64,000 nucleotides of DNA from Petrosia ficiformis (GCA_947044365.1 OX345643.1:1638501-1702500); one strand, 5' to 3'; positions 10,064 to 22,412 are shown, counted from the first letter of the stretch. The notes: generated from the sequence alone by a model not told the origin. Numbers and translations: made by a program.

Positions 10064-10549
10064 ATACATGTTTTGGATGAATCTTTACTTGACGATGATT
10101 ACATATAATAATTTTTAAGAGACAGTTATACTCATAGGATCTCTCAAATTTTAAAAAGTAATACTTACAGTTTATGCATATAATTATTGTGTTTGTAAAC
10201 CTCAATTATTTACTTACAATGTTAACAAACTGCTAAGTATGTATATAGTTTATTCAATTATATTGACAAAGTATCCAAAATTATATATACTTATATGTAT
10301 GTATTATTCAACTGTGAAGATTAATACCACTGTACATGTATGCTCATTTATGTAATTGCAGCGTTAACGAGAGTTAAAAATTAAAACAATTAGAAAGATC
10401 AATAACCATATTATTAACTATATAGACCTAGTTAGTTACAGTCCTAGTTGTGTTCAGAGATGAAACTTCACTATTATTACAATGCAGTGAATACATGAGT
10501 CTTTAATAATCTGTATATTTTCATTCTATATAGTTGGACTTAAAACATC

Positions 10550-10580
<31 letters not shown>

Positions 10581-10737
10581 GTTTTATTGTGCACTCAGAA
10601 GTTCTTGCTATTTCTCACTTTGATTATTCTCTAACAGTTACACCTTTACGATAAAGTCACTTGTAGCTTGCAGTAAAACTATTCTGAATAGCCTGCTTCT
10701 TCCATTTATAATATAACGTGGTACACAGTCTCGCGTA
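10064..10737 (+). other. A-B intergenic spacer with deleted Ig block
   Basis: The unit's spacer continues up to the Ig acceptor and its first bases (ttggactta, about 10533-10541), then jumps directly into the microsatellite ATC/ATT that sits about 3 kb further on in sister units. The Ig block and most of the upstream block were therefore deleted before copy B. Confidence 0.6.
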
Positions 10738-10773
10738 CCAGACCCAACCTACCACGAAGTAGGTTGGGTCTGG
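10738..10773. repeat. Palindrome upstream of copy B signal exon
   Basis: Same foldback as before copy A, extended to 15-base arms (CCAGACCC...GGGTCTGG). It ends 56 bases before the ATG. Confidence 0.7.
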
Positions 10774-10829
10774 CTACGAAGAGGCTAGCACGATGTTTCA
10801 ATGTGTTGATTAAAAAAAATCGCAGTATT

Positions 10830-13800
10830 ATGGAATCTCTCTTTTGGAAGGTTCTGATCCTTTTGTCGTGTAAAATACAAGGTACTTGTCAAGTTTGTTA
10901 GTGATATAATTAATATGACTGTATAGTGTGTGTATTATAATATTATATACTAAACGTCCTTCTTATTATAGCTACATCAGTGGATCAATGTATTGATAGA
11001 ATTATTGATTTCAGTCTACTAGATTACAGGGCAAGACGGATTGGTATAGATAGAATTCTTGGACCATTAAATGACGAAATAAGAATTTTATCAGATATTC
11101 AGTTTAATTGCAGTACTATAATAAATAGTGTTGTACTGGGAATTGATGTGAGACCTCATGGAGGAAACCTTTTTCCAAGTGTACAGATATGGCATCCATC
11201 TGGAAATAGCAACTATGCTTTTGTTCGTGGTAGTGAGCGATTTATATTTTATACAACAGAGAATGTTAGTAGAACTGGGGTATATAATCATACATTAGAA
11301 CCACCTCTTGAGGTTGAGCCAGGAGACCTCCTTGCTTTCTCCCAACCATTCAAGGAAAACAGTGGTGTTCGAGGATTTCATATTGAATCTGTTAATTTCA
11401 ATTCTCACAGAATTGGTTTTGGCGATACAACAGCAGATTTATCAGCACCTCCAATTAACAACAGACTTGTTCTTGTTTATCCTATATTAGCAGGTAAGTA
11501 TATAATTATTGTATGAGTATACTATTTCACACTATCTTCACTATTAACAGATAGACAGTGTCTACACAGTACTAGTTCAGTCAATGCAACATTCATTATA
11601 GGTAAGTCACTACTCACCTCATTTTCAAGATTTAGAGAACGACGTCAGTTCCTGTATCCTGAATTAAAGTTCTCTTGTAATGGAAGTGTAACAAAATGGA
11701 TATATGGAGCAGTTAATAGAAGTGCTACTGGAGAACTACCAGAAATACAAATATGGCGTCAAACTGATATTGATACTTACACTAAGCAAACTTTCAGTCG
11801 TGTTTCTGCTAATGAAACTGAACCAGGAACCAATATACATGAATATTATCCAGAAACTCTTATGGAATTCCAGGAAGGGGATATACTTGGTTATTTTCAA
11901 CCTCGTAGAGATGACAGTCAAATCGTACTTTATGATCAGAGAATAAGCGGTCCAACTAATCTACATGTGGATCGTTATCTGGCTAATGCTCCTATTACTG
12001 TTATTATATCTAAACTTGAAGAAAAAGAAGGAAATGATTATCCCTTAATTTCACTGGAAATAAGTAAATATGTAATATCTCTTTTCCGTCTGCGAATCTA
12101 CTTCCTCAATCTTTCTTTCATATTTATTACAGGTATTATTACTGAATCAATCATCAAATCAACTATTATTGTGACTTCCTCTTCTATACTAAGCACTAGT
12201 GTTGTTAATGAAATTAGCTTAACAGGTAACGTTGTGCACGAGTGTATCTGTATTTAAGGTCTTTACCTAATCTACTGGCATTTCATCCACTCATGGACCA
12301 GTAATAAATATATCTCTTATCAGTTCATTTTTCATCTTTCTTGTAGGTGTTAGTACTGAACAAATCATCACACCAACTGTTACTATAACAGGTAATAGAT
12401 TGTTCAACTTACTATATTCAGTTTTAAACCTAATTTCACTATGCTTGCTTTGATAAGTTTGTTTCTAAACAGAATTTAACTAAGACATTATCTATTCAAG
12501 CTGTAATTACACCATTGTGTTGTAGCTATTAGTAATACTTCTTGTTAATATCTAGTTACAATATAATTATCATTCATAATAACTGAACTAAAATAATAAT
12601 ACCACATGTGTGACTGTATAAGACATAAAACCAGTAAAACTTGTAAACCCCATTAGATATTATTTCCTTCAGAAGCTCTTCATAGCTTCCATATTAAATG
12701 ATAGTACTGATGGTACTGATAGTTCTGATATTTGTGTGTTTTCAGTATTAGTTCTGTAGTACACGGATGTCTAATGTAACTGAAATGCTTCTATTTGTTG
12801 AACATATTAATTCTCATAACACATTACATTCTGAGACGCTAACATTATTATGTATATTATCCTAATCCATTTCTCATTAACAGTATCTGAAATAATGATG
12901 AGTTCAGTAATCAGTTCAACAATTATTATCATGAATCCTACATCAGAACAACTGAATGGTAAACAATTTGCAGAATCTGAAACTATGATGAGTTCAGTAA
13001 TGAGTTCAGTAATCAGTTCAACACCTATTATCATGAATCCTACATCAGAAAAACTGAATGGTAAAGTATGATACTATGTGTACACTGCAAATATAAAATT
13101 GTTAAAATAGCTAATATTATTTATTGGTTACTACAGGAATAGTAATTTAATTGATCATATATATAGGTTGCAACATACATGACCAGTTAGTTATGACTGT
13201 ATGTTGACACACATGTAATTGTAATCTAATAATTGCTATTTCAATTATCCTTATACTATCTATTGGATATACAAAACAGCAGAATAACATTTTAATTTAA
13301 TTATTTTATGTTTTCAGACCTTCTTTGTGCATCTAATATGAGATATTAGACATGATAATTGATTACAGTACAAGTATGTTATATCATGCAGTAATAACAA
13401 CAACCTGTATGACCAATTAAATTATAATTTGCATACTTGCAGCATACTAAGCAATACATTAAATTTGTTATTTTAGCAATTCTATTTTTCCAATGTATGT
13501 CTGCGTGATGTATAGGTGCAATCTAAATTATATGTAGTTATGTATGTAGGAAGGTATGTATATATGTCTGTGTGTATGTACACGTATAATTATTTGTATT
13601 AATGTATGTATAGTTGTATATTTGTACATTATTGTTTTGAAATATGATAGCATAGGATACATGTATACCCAAACCTTTGCTTCTAGTTTAGAAAAAGAAC
13701 ATAAAAATCAATAAACTTGACCATACACTTTAAAAATTGATTTGGTGTTTTACCAATTTCATTGACAGTATCTACATAATTATGATTTTAGATTCTGTTA

Positions 13801-16800
13801 GTGAACTCAATATCATTTTGTTTATAGCACACTGCATGGATTAGCTGCTCCATAAAAATATAATAATGATTATTATTAACATAATTCAATGCTCTCGAGC
13901 AACAAATGGCTTCCCACACTATAAGTTAAATAGCTTGCAAATAATTTTTCTGATTTAGTTTGTTTACAAATCACTTAATGATGTAAAACATTGTTCACGG
14001 CTGAAAGATTTGCTATATAGTGAGGAAACTATCTTGAGTCATCTTTTCATAAATAATGCATATACATAATCTAATGTACTATAAATGAATATCAAGACTA
14101 CTAATCTTTATAGGGTAATGTACTCTAGGTAACATAGTTCACAAACAAAATATTATTTGTATTGGCCACTCATATTCAGCAACAAATGGAACACTGAAAT
14201 GGTTATGCAAGTTATGCAAGCAATAAATTGGTTGAAATAGCTAATCATTGTTTAGAGAACTATAATTATTATATACAATATCTAATAAAGAAGCAACAAA
14301 AACTAGTATTAGATACAGTAACACATTGAGATATCAATGAAAATAATGGACTTAAATATTACTATTTTGTATTCAGAATGTCATGCATACTGGAACCAAG
14401 TTAGAAATATCATGTATGTTACAATTTACAAACCTTTTCCAGTACTATTAATAGGAGTTGGAACAGGTCTACTTCTACTGTTTATTATTATATTCACTAG
14501 TATATTGATAATAATATTACTAGTGAAATATAGAAGAACTAAACATATTAACTCCAAGTTGAAAGGTACACAATGTAAATAAAAGTTGAGTTGCAAAATA
14601 ATGAATAATAGTAGAATTAACCGAATGTGAACATACTTTACACATTTATTATTACACTTTCTGATTTTTTAGTTGCACACCAATCTAATTATTAATGATA
14701 ATCGAACCTTTAATTTACACACAAAATCAGGTTTGGATATTATTACCAAATTCACAATGCTGGGGAAATTATATTTGGGACACATTTCCAAGTGAATTAA
14801 ACCATATATAAACTAGGGGCACGCTTTGATCCTCATTTGTGAGATAGCTTTCTGAAAAGTGAAAATATTAGCTAACTTCAACTGGATACTTCATGTGATG
14901 TTCAGAGTATTCATCATTATATCACACAATTATTCTAGCCAAAGTATGGTTGATTTAATTTTTTATAGAAGCAGAAAAGTAATTACTTGAAGAAATTATC
15001 CTCCAAACGAGCCATTGTGCACTTGAGCAGCTTGACCACTTAGTCTGTAATGATTTCAGCAACATTACAGTAGCAGTCCATGGAATAATGATATATATAA
15101 TGTATAATATATATACATGACATCTAGTATTGAATAAGCTATCATATTTTATAGATAAACATAAAACTGTTGATGATTATGGTGTCTATGATATACCAAA
15201 TATGGATAACACAAGTACATGCAACAGTAATCTATTAATAGATATAATAATGTGCTTGAAGAAATTTATATTTTTTATGCTTTAGATAAACAAGTGGCTT
15301 ATACTGAAATTCCATTTTATGATTCAGTACCAGGTAATGTATTGACACTATTACGACAGCAATAGTACGTATTGTGACATGCACATGTCAACCTATTAAT
15401 TAACAAAGGAAAGGGAGAGTTTTATTATTCAAATCATGCAACCATAGACGGCGGAACAAAAAACATAGTGAGGGGGCTATGTATCTAGTGGATGGGGCTT
15501 GAAGCGCGCCACCGAAAACATTTTAAATTATTCAAGCTGCTGTTTGCAAGCATAAATAAGATGTGTTGCAGTATTGTAAAAGTCAGTAGAAATATTGGTG
15601 AGGCTATAGCCCCCCAAGCCCCCCTGTTCCGCCGTCTATGCATGCAACTATTTACACAGAATTATAATGCGTTATATAATTGTATGTGACAGTATCATAG
15701 TGTCACAAGCCAGACTCCACCCATACATGACATCTAGTATTGAATAAGCTATCACATTTTCTAGATTTACAACATATACCTGCAGATTATTGTCATGTCT
15801 ATGACATACCAAGTATGGATAACACAAGTACATACAATATTCTATCAATTGATATAATAATGTGCATGAATAAATTTTTATTCTTCAGATAAACAAGTGA
15901 TTACTACTGAAAATCCAATATATGATTCAGTATCAGGTAATGCATTGACACTATTATAAATTAACTGCAGTAGGACTTATTGTGACCTAATTAAATAGCA
16001 CATGTATTAAGATCAACCAAATAATGTGAGAATTTTGTTATATTATATACTGCTAATAATGATTGGTGATTTCAACATAGTTCGATTAGTTTTATTGTTC
16101 AATTCGTTATAGCTTATTCTAAATTTCTATGATATGTGTTTATGTTGTGGCCATACAAATTCAAAGATATTTTAGTGTGATTTCCTGTTAATGTTCGGTT
16201 TATAGTAAACAGTTGCTTTTAAAAGTAGTTCAGTATAACAAAGCAGTTGATTATATATGTTATACACATTTCATTGGACTGTGTGTATGTTAATTCATTA
16301 GAGTTTTAAAGTTTATGTCGTACCATATAAAATGTTGTTGATTATTTACACTACTATGATCCAGTGCATTCATTAATTGAAAACCTGTGTAAAACTAATC
16401 TAATTGGTTGAAACAACAAATCAGTTTTACAGTGATACAGAAAGAAGTATATCAATTATTAATTTATAATTATATTTTCTAGAAAGTGAACATATAATCA
16501 CTGATGACAATCCATCTTATAATGTACACACAGTATCAGGTATAAACAATATACATGTCATAATTTTGCTTGAAAATGCTTAATCCCATGCACAGATGAA
16601 TGTATGAATATTTATGATACTCCATCTTATAGTATACACATGATATCAGGTAGAGAGACAAAATGTAGTTAATGAAACTGTAATATGATCAATTCTTAAT
16701 CTCATAGATGAACATGTGATTACTGATGATGATCCATCCTATAACATACACACAGTATCAGGTATTGACTGAATTGAAATTTAATATGATTATTATTAAA

Positions 16801-16857
16801 TTCAATATCACAGGAGAATATTCAACTGTTGATGAAAATGATATGACATACACATAA
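10830..16857 (+). CDS. Copy B: receptor-like protein
   Basis: Exons: signal 10830-10881 (six bases shorter than the others, in frame: MESLFWKVLILLSCKIQ); domain 1, 10972-11493; domain 2, 11551-12063; stalk 12133-12225, 12347-12391 and 12884-13060; TM 14443-14565. Tail: 14673-14730 has an 11-base deletion that shifts frame into a stop; then 15155 onward (VYDIP), 15286-15333 (IPFYDSVPG), 15765 onward (VYDIPS), 15889-15936 (NPIYDSVSG), 16483-16539 (NPSYNVHTV), 16596-16649 (TPSYSIHMI), 16708-16761 (DPSYNIHTV) and 16814-16857 (TYT stop). Since the tail exons are phase 1-1, skipping the broken first tail exon restores the frame; otherwise the protein ends shortly after the membrane. Domain 1 has PHGGN and FVRGSE where A, C, E and F have PAGGD and FVPGSE. 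Confidence 0.7.
13061..14442 (+). other. Large intron before the TM exon of copy B
   Basis: Homologous to 5938-7233 with small indels. It keeps the candidate acceptor ttttcag at about 13317 followed by DLLCASN and a nearby stop. No further supported feature. Confidence 0.4.
14735..15110. other. Unique insertion in copy B tail intron
   Basis: About 0.38 kb with no counterpart in the other copies, placed between the broken first tail exon and the first YDVP exon. I see no clear terminal repeats or coding potential; probably a fragment of a mobile element. Confidence 0.35.
15443..15640. mobile_element. MITE with 16-base TIR and 8-base target duplication
   Basis: Perfect terminal inverted repeats CATAGACGGCGGAACA and complement flank a 198-base non-coding body. 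The flanking CATGCAAC (15435-15442 and 15641-15648) is an 8-base target duplication, and the empty site catgcaactattta is present in the other copies. The 8-base duplication suits hAT-type transposition. It lies in a tail intron of copy B. Confidence 0.85.
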
Positions 16858-17130
16858 GTATATGTTTTGGATGAACCTTTACTTGACAATGATTATATAT
16901 AATAATTTTTAAGAGACAGTTATACTCATATGATCTCTCAATTTTTAAAAAGTAATACTTATAGTTTATGGTGTTTGTGTAAACCTCAATTATTTACTTA
17001 CAATGTTAATAAACTGTGGAGTATGTAGTTTATTCAATTATATTGACAAAGTATATATACTTATTGCTGATCATGTGACCTGTGGCCAATCAGAGTGCAG
17101 ATAATGTGTCACATGATTGACCATTAAATC
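16858..17130 (+). other. Spacer after copy B
   Basis: Usual unit spacer up to about 17061, then sequence foreign to the unit that introduces the foldback elements downstream. Confidence 0.45.
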
Positions 17131-17160
17131 ACTTATTGCACACTTTTGTGTGCAATAAGT
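17131..17160. repeat. Perfect 13-base palindrome with TTTT loop
   Basis: ACTTATTGCACAC, TTTT, then its perfect complement. The sequence ttattgcacac is repeated just after it at about 17163. Part of foreign DNA inserted into the spacer. Confidence 0.75.
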
Positions 17161-17242
17161 AGTTATTGCACACTTTGTTCACCTCTACTAACAAAGCTGC
17201 TCCAACAACAGTGGTAGTTTACCAGATCGTCAATAAATCATT

Positions 17243-17404
17243 TAGAACACACTTGACAGTGCATTGTGTGTTTCAATGTATCACTTGGGCGGTCAATAAA
17301 GGTCTTGTTTACATAACGCACTCGCCTTCGGCTCATGCATTATGTATTTATTGACACGCCCTCGTGCTACATTAAAACACGTAATCACTGTGAAGTGTGT
17401 TCTA
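17243..17404. mobile_element. Foldback/MITE-like element
   Basis: The two ends form an imperfect inverted repeat of about 56 bases, beginning TAGAACACACTT on both sides and including gtcaata. Body about 160 bases, no gene. A degenerate relative (ggtcttg...gcactcacttc...gcattat) appears in the upstream blocks of D (about 34612-34690) and F (about 54236-54310). Target duplication not clear. Confidence 0.6.
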
Positions 17405-18229
17405 ACTATTACTTATATATATGTATTACTCAACTGTGAAGATTAATACCTCTGTACATGTATGCTCATTTATGTAATTGCAGTGTTAATGAGAGTTAAA
17501 AATTAAGAACAATTATATAATTATGGAAAGATCGATAACTATATTTCAGTTTGAAAACTTTACTACCTCAGTCCAAATAAAATGCATTGTGGCTTCATGG
17601 TAGATATATAAGCATATTTGTTGTTAACGAACAAGGTTTCAAAACTACTAGAATTTGAAAGCGTTGCAGAGGAAGACAGACATAATGAAGCACCTTTGGT
17701 GCGTGGCCTCGCCGCTGTAGCTTAAGGATAGGTTGCAATTGCAACAATTAAATAAATGAGATGCAAGAGAGAAAGTAACAAGCTTAAATTGAATTTGTTG
17801 TTTATATAAAATTGAAAGTTGGTTGAGAAAGTTTTTTGTGGCTAGACTGGCTAAGATTATTTCTGATAAATATAAAAACACATGGAAGATGACTAAGAAT
17901 GATTCTCTATCAGCTATACTGCTTTGAACTAGTATAATAACTATATTACTTACAGTCAAATTATATAATATACTCTTCCAACAAATACTGATTCATTACC
18001 TCATTCATTACCAAAATATCTATGCCACAACTGTCAGTTACTAAAGATAATTATCCTATAATGTATAATTGTACATTGTTACAACTACAATGAGCAAAAG
18101 CACTGAAGTTACACTTTGAAAGTCCAACAAAAGTTGAATAATAGCAGAAAGGAAGGTAAACTGACCTCCACGTTTGATCTCCGTGATGACATAGGGTGTG
18201 GCTGAGGGTGTGGCTGAGGGTGTGGCTAG

Positions 18230-18399
18230 TGCTTCATTTAAGCTCACAAAATAATTAGAACATATATGGTACTATACTACATATAATAACAGAAAAACCC
18301 CACCCCTACGATAAGAGGCCTACCCCTACGATAGAAGTATACTAACTAAATATAGTACCATATATACTCTAATTATATTTTGTGAGCTTAAATGAAGCA
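18230..18399. repeat. Inverted repeat with arms of about 45 bases
   Basis: Arms 18230-18274 and 18353-18399 are nearly perfect complements (tgcttcatttaagctcac ... gtgagcttaaatgaagca), separated by a loop with a duplicated ccctacgata motif. Likely a foldback element. Confidence 0.7.
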
Positions 18400-18480
18400 T
18401 CAACCGAGGGTGTGGGTTATTGCAAGTCAATGGCAGAAACTGGAGAGCTTACAGAGATAGAATGTATGAGTCTGTAACCT

Positions 18481-18867
18481 GCTAAAACAATGTCTGTGGC
18501 AAATTTTCTTTTCAATACGATTTTGATAAACTTCTTTCTCTACTCTATCAATAGTTTAAATCGACGCTTAAAGCATCTGGCTAGGATGTGTAGTGAGTTT
18601 AGCATTTTCCATTCTAAGTAACTTTTCATACAGTTTACTTTCGTTATAAAAACAACAGAGCAATAGAAGACCATGTTTTTGAACAGATCTGAAAATTTGG
18701 GGGCTGTGGGAGGTATGCGTTTGAAGTTATAACTGTTCAAAGGAAAAAAAAATTTGGGAAGGAATTAATGAATAACTTGCTAAAACAATGTCTGTGGCAA
18801 ATTTCTTTTCAATACGATTTTGAGAAACTTCTTTCTCTACTCTATCAAGTCTTTAAATCGACGCTTA
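18481..18867. repeat. Pair of 90-base direct repeats
   Basis: 18481-18570 and 18779-18867 both run from gctaaaacaatgtctgtgg to aaatcgacgctta with few differences, spaced 298 bases apart. Origin unknown; possibly part of a larger dispersed repeat. Confidence 0.65.
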
Positions 18868-19198
18868 CATTAAAAAAGTGGGGACAGACAGACAGAATGA
18901 ATGAATGACAGAATGACAACCAAAGTGCTAAAGACTCGCCCACGCGTAGGCGCGGCGAGCCCAATAATAAAGGCGTGACATTATCAGAAGAGGCGTGTCT
19001 ACATTTTTTAACCAACCACGATCACTAACTTGCGCGGCAATCAAGATGTGTGTTATTTTTACATCACTGATATTTGGAACAGGTATATGAGATAGACCTA
19101 GTTAGTTACAGTCCTAGTTGAATTCAGAAAAGGGACTTCACTATTATTACAATGAAGTGAATTACCAGCTGTGTTGGTAAAAGATCGTTGCCAAACGT

Positions 19199-20134
19199 TT
19201 GCAATCGTTTCTCATTGATAATGGAATTATCGACACCAGCTGTCAAAAGGGTTTCATCTCGGGTTTTAACGGTGTAATGGAACACATTCTGACTCTAAAT
19301 GCCATGATGGAGGACTGCAAATCTCTTGAAAAGAATATGGCCGTTACCTTTATCGATTTGAAGAATGCTTTTGGATCAGTATCCCACACCTTCCTGTTGG
19401 ATATGTTGTTTCACCTAAAGATCCCCTCACAAATCATAAGGTATATCAAAGATATGTATTCTAATCTATCAACTTACTTCTCTACAAAATACTGGTCTAC
19501 GGAGCCTATTGCTGTAACTCGTGGTATCTACCAAGGGGACACGTTATCACCTATTCTATTTTTACTAACTTTTAGCCCAGTTATTGAATATATTAAATCT
19601 CTTCCAATCAGGGGCTATAGCATTTCATTAAAAGTTCCTAAAGGAGTTGGTGTACCACCTGTTGGGGCCAGTCTCTACATTGAATGGTTGGAAGTTGATT
19701 CTATAGAGCCTCAAGGTTGGTACCTCTGTTACTTGAACGCTTATGTAAGTGATGGCAGAGCTAAAATCATCTATAAAAATAGTGATAGAGAACTAATTGA
19801 TCTAACAACTGTGAGATGGTATTTGACGAGGAAGAATAGTAAACCATACCTTCCTTTCTCAATCACTCCCCCATACTTTCCATTAAAACAAATGAGATCT
19901 CAACTTAATGAAGAAAAATACACTGACTCACATCCTCATAAAATCAAGGCTTATGCTGATGATTTAACCTACATTACTACTACTAAAATTGACCATCAGA
20001 AAGGCTTGTCAGCGATAAACTCTAAATGTGAGTCATTAGATCTACAGATTCGTCCTGATAAGTGTTATTCATTATATATAAAGAATGGTAAAGTTCTCCC
20101 TTCTGAATTTTGGATCTCTTACAAAGTGTATTAA
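19199..20134 (+). pseudogene. Reverse transcriptase segment of the non-LTR element
   Basis: Contains FIDLKNAFGSVSH (motif A region with Asp), GIYQGDTLSPILF (motif B) and AYADDLTYI (motif C, catalytic YADD), in the usual order. A frame change lies just upstream of the open frame (near 19178) and another near 20105-20115, where the match continues in a different frame. There is no plausible ATG start because the 5' part of the element is missing. Confidence 0.85.
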
Positions 20135-20729
20135 ATCAAATCCCACAAAATTTCTCGGACAAATTGTCTCTATGTCGAACAATACTACTTGTCAACTCTC
20201 AGCCTCAGCACTTTCTTCTACCATTAATGATTCCCTGCAAAGAATTAACAACAGCCCCATCAGAGGAGACTATAAGATTTGGATATATAGGAACTATTTA
20301 GTCCCTTCAATCTTTTTTCAACTATCAGTTAATAAATACACTAAGTCCTTCATTTCCAAACTTCAAGCTAAGATTACGAAGTTTCTGAAGTCATGGCTTC
20401 ACTTGCCACGCAGTTCAACTTTGTCCATTTTATATCATCCAGATGTGTTGAAACTCCCCTATATTCCGCATACTTTAGAAAAGGCTAAACTGAAATGCCT
20501 ATCTACAATTACATCTTCGTTAGATCCAGCTGTTTCTGAATTACAAAATTGTGCAGATATTGTTCGAAATAGCCTCTCGGTTCCAAACACCTGCTTAGAG
20601 GTTTTCACTTCTATCGTTGAATCTGTCTCTAAAGATACCCCACATTATAGCCAACATATCAATAGAACGCCAGCAAAACTTATGGAATTCACATCTGAAT
20701 ACGCTTCAAGTACAATCAAAATTCTGTGA
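20085..20729 (+). pseudogene. Middle (thumb/linker) segment of the retrotransposon protein
   Basis: Continues the RT polyprotein after the first frame change: KSNPTKFLGQIVS is the typical post-RT TKFLG motif, followed by a helical linker with WLHLPRSSTLS. A second frame change at about 20640-20700 moves the product into the next frame. Confidence 0.75.
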
Positions 20730-21492
20730 TATTGTGAAGTTAGAGCAGGACAACCATGTCTGGAATAGAATTATCACTGATCTTCCTTCTGGTCAACTAT
20801 CTTTTATTTTAAGGGCTGGTTCAGACTGTTTGCCCATACCCTTAAATCTAAAACGATGGAATTATCAAGTTTCAGCCAGCTGCCCTTTATGTTCCAATCG
20901 CTCCCCAACTACCAAACACATTCTAAGTGTATGTCCAACTGCTCTGGAACAGGGTCGATTTACGTGGCGTCATGATTCTATTCTTAACCATCTGTTAATG
21001 TTTATTGATAAACATCTTACTCCTGATCACCAAGTGTATGCTGACCTCCCTAATCGATTGGCGAACACTTCACCACCAACTACCATCCCAGTAAACATAT
21101 CTACATGTTCTGACCGACCTGATCTGGTGATTATTTCCCCAACAAATGCAATCAGTATTCTTGAATTGACTGTACCTCATAATTCCCTGGACAGTATATC
21201 TTCAGCCAGATGTCGAAAACTTCAAAAGTATGCCCACCTAATTTCCGACCTCGAACACAGAAATCAATCTGTCCTACTTGTTTCCCTAGAAATCGGGTCT
21301 CTAGGCCACTTTACACATGATGCCATCAGATCACTCCAGAAATTGTTACCTTCACTATCAAAACGTCAAACGAAAGATCTTTTATTCTCACTAGCAAAAA
21401 TTTCCATCAGTTGTTCTAGTTTTATTTTCAAGTCAAGAAATTTCCAATCATGGACTTTATCCGATTTATATACTTTGCCTTTAGCTAATTAA
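20617..21492 (+). pseudogene. C-terminal zinc-knuckle and restriction-like endonuclease segment
   Basis: Has CPLCSNRSPTTKHILSVC, a C-x2-C-x7-H-x4-C knuckle, then GRFTWRHD, then SDRPDLVIIS and ILELTVPHN, matching the PD-(D/E)xK layout of restriction-like endonucleases of R2/NeSL-like elements, followed by KLQKYAHLISDLE. The stop at 21490-21492 looks like the natural end. The first part of this open frame overlaps the preceding segment and is not native. Confidence 0.75.
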
Positions 21493-21707
21493 TATATTTT
21501 TTATTTAGTTTTTTATTCTCTACCTTGCCAAGGCCTATACTTTTGAATTATTTCATTCTGTTTAGTTTTCCTTGTGTCCAAGGTTATTATTATTATTATT
21601 AATTATTTATTTATTATCATTCAGTATATCATGCATAACTTTATTTTCTAATGAATAAAGTGTTTTATTACTCATGGTTCCTTAAAATTTTCATTCTATA
21701 TATATAG

Positions 21708-21995
21708 TTGGACTTAATGTTACAGTTACTACTAGTCCACAAGGTCCACCATTCAGAGCAGGTTCCAGCATTGTGGTCAACTGTACTGCATGTAGTGATA
21801 GTCCGCCTTATGAGTATAAGTGGTCTGTAGGTTGCAGCTACACAAATATTATGAGCAAATTTGTAGTGGCTGGATCGCTTTTTGGCCCACAAAATACTAC
21901 TGCAGTAAATTGTCATGATATATATAAATGTATTGTCACAGATATCGAAGGCACAACAAGTGAAGTAGGACAAATAACTATTAAAACAATAACAG
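21708..21995 (+). pseudogene. Ig-like exon 1 of the block before copy C (open)
   Basis: A 288-base phase 1-1 exon, acceptor tatatag, donor gtaaac. It encodes one Ig domain: VGLNVTVTTSPQGPPF, Cys in VVNCTAC, Trp in YKWSVG, second Cys in IYKCIVTD. The frame is intact here. I call it part of a relic block because exons 3 and 4 of the block are broken and no signal exon precedes it; a functional use as an alternative exon cannot be excluded. Confidence 0.55.
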
Positions 21996-22058
21996 GTAAA
22001 CTATATATATATATATATATAGATATAATTGTAATATATAGTAACTGCTTCTATCCAG

Positions 22059-22412
22059 ATATATCTATACACTTTTTAGCCACTGAAACTGTTTTTGGTA
22101 TCATCAGAAATATCAGTATTCTCACAACTAATGAAAGTGGTAGATTTCTTGATCTAATTTGCAACACTGGTCTTTTAAGACCGAATGTTGGGGAATGGAT
22201 CCTTTCAAACGGTGTTCCTATATCCCAGAGCAATGAAAAATATGAAATAGAACGAGGAGACGGCATTGTCTCTCTACCATACATCACTCTAAAACTGAAA
22301 GAAGGTTATTCATTGAACACTGAAGAAATGGGATTATATACTTGTGTAATGCCTGATATAAAGGAAGAGGAGCGTGTAAGTCACATTTGGATTCTTCCAG
22401 AGCAACACTTTG
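22059..22412 (+). pseudogene. Ig-like exon 2 of the block before copy C (open)
   Basis: A 354-base phase 1-1 exon, acceptor ctatccag, donor gtaaaa. Ig features: Cys in FLDLICNTG, Trp in GEWILSNG, and EEMGLYTCVMPD for the second Cys strand. It is the only copy of this exon in the window with an unbroken frame; D, E and F all have deletions in the first-Cys region. Confidence 0.55.

Larger units (their letters stand above)
17548..19084. mobile_element. 1.5 kb foreign insertion in the B-C spacer
   Basis: Unit sequence stops at gatcgataactata and resumes at gatagacctagttag; the intervening DNA is absent from other spacers. It is less AT-rich, with triplicated GGGTGTGGCTGA near 18193-18227, direct and inverted repeats (listed separately), an AGAC/GAAT simple repeat at about 18885-18910 and a GC-rich patch near 18940-18960. 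No convincing coding region: open frames on the minus strand at 17648-17959 and 18056-18247 show no recognisable domain. Confidence 0.5.
19163..21670 (+). mobile_element. 5'-truncated non-LTR retrotransposon with RT and restriction-like endonuclease regions
   Basis: Inserted within the spacer sequence gtgaat/acatggttcc before the Ig block of copy C. Its 5' end begins inside the region just before RT motif 1, so it is 5'-truncated as is common in target-primed retrotransposition. The 3' end is ATT-rich with an aataaag near 21654. RT, CCHC-like and PD-type nuclease segments occur in the order known for the R2/NeSL-like group of non-LTR elements. At least three frame changes make it inactive. 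Confidence 0.8.

Noticed and set aside
12850..13071. Stalk exon 3 as an independent small protein
   Set aside because: Flanked by a perfect acceptor and donor, phase 1, and in frame with neighbouring exons.
17648..17959. Minus-strand 103-codon frame as a gene
   Set aside because: No recognisable domain, lies in foreign repetitive DNA, and is not conserved in other spacers.
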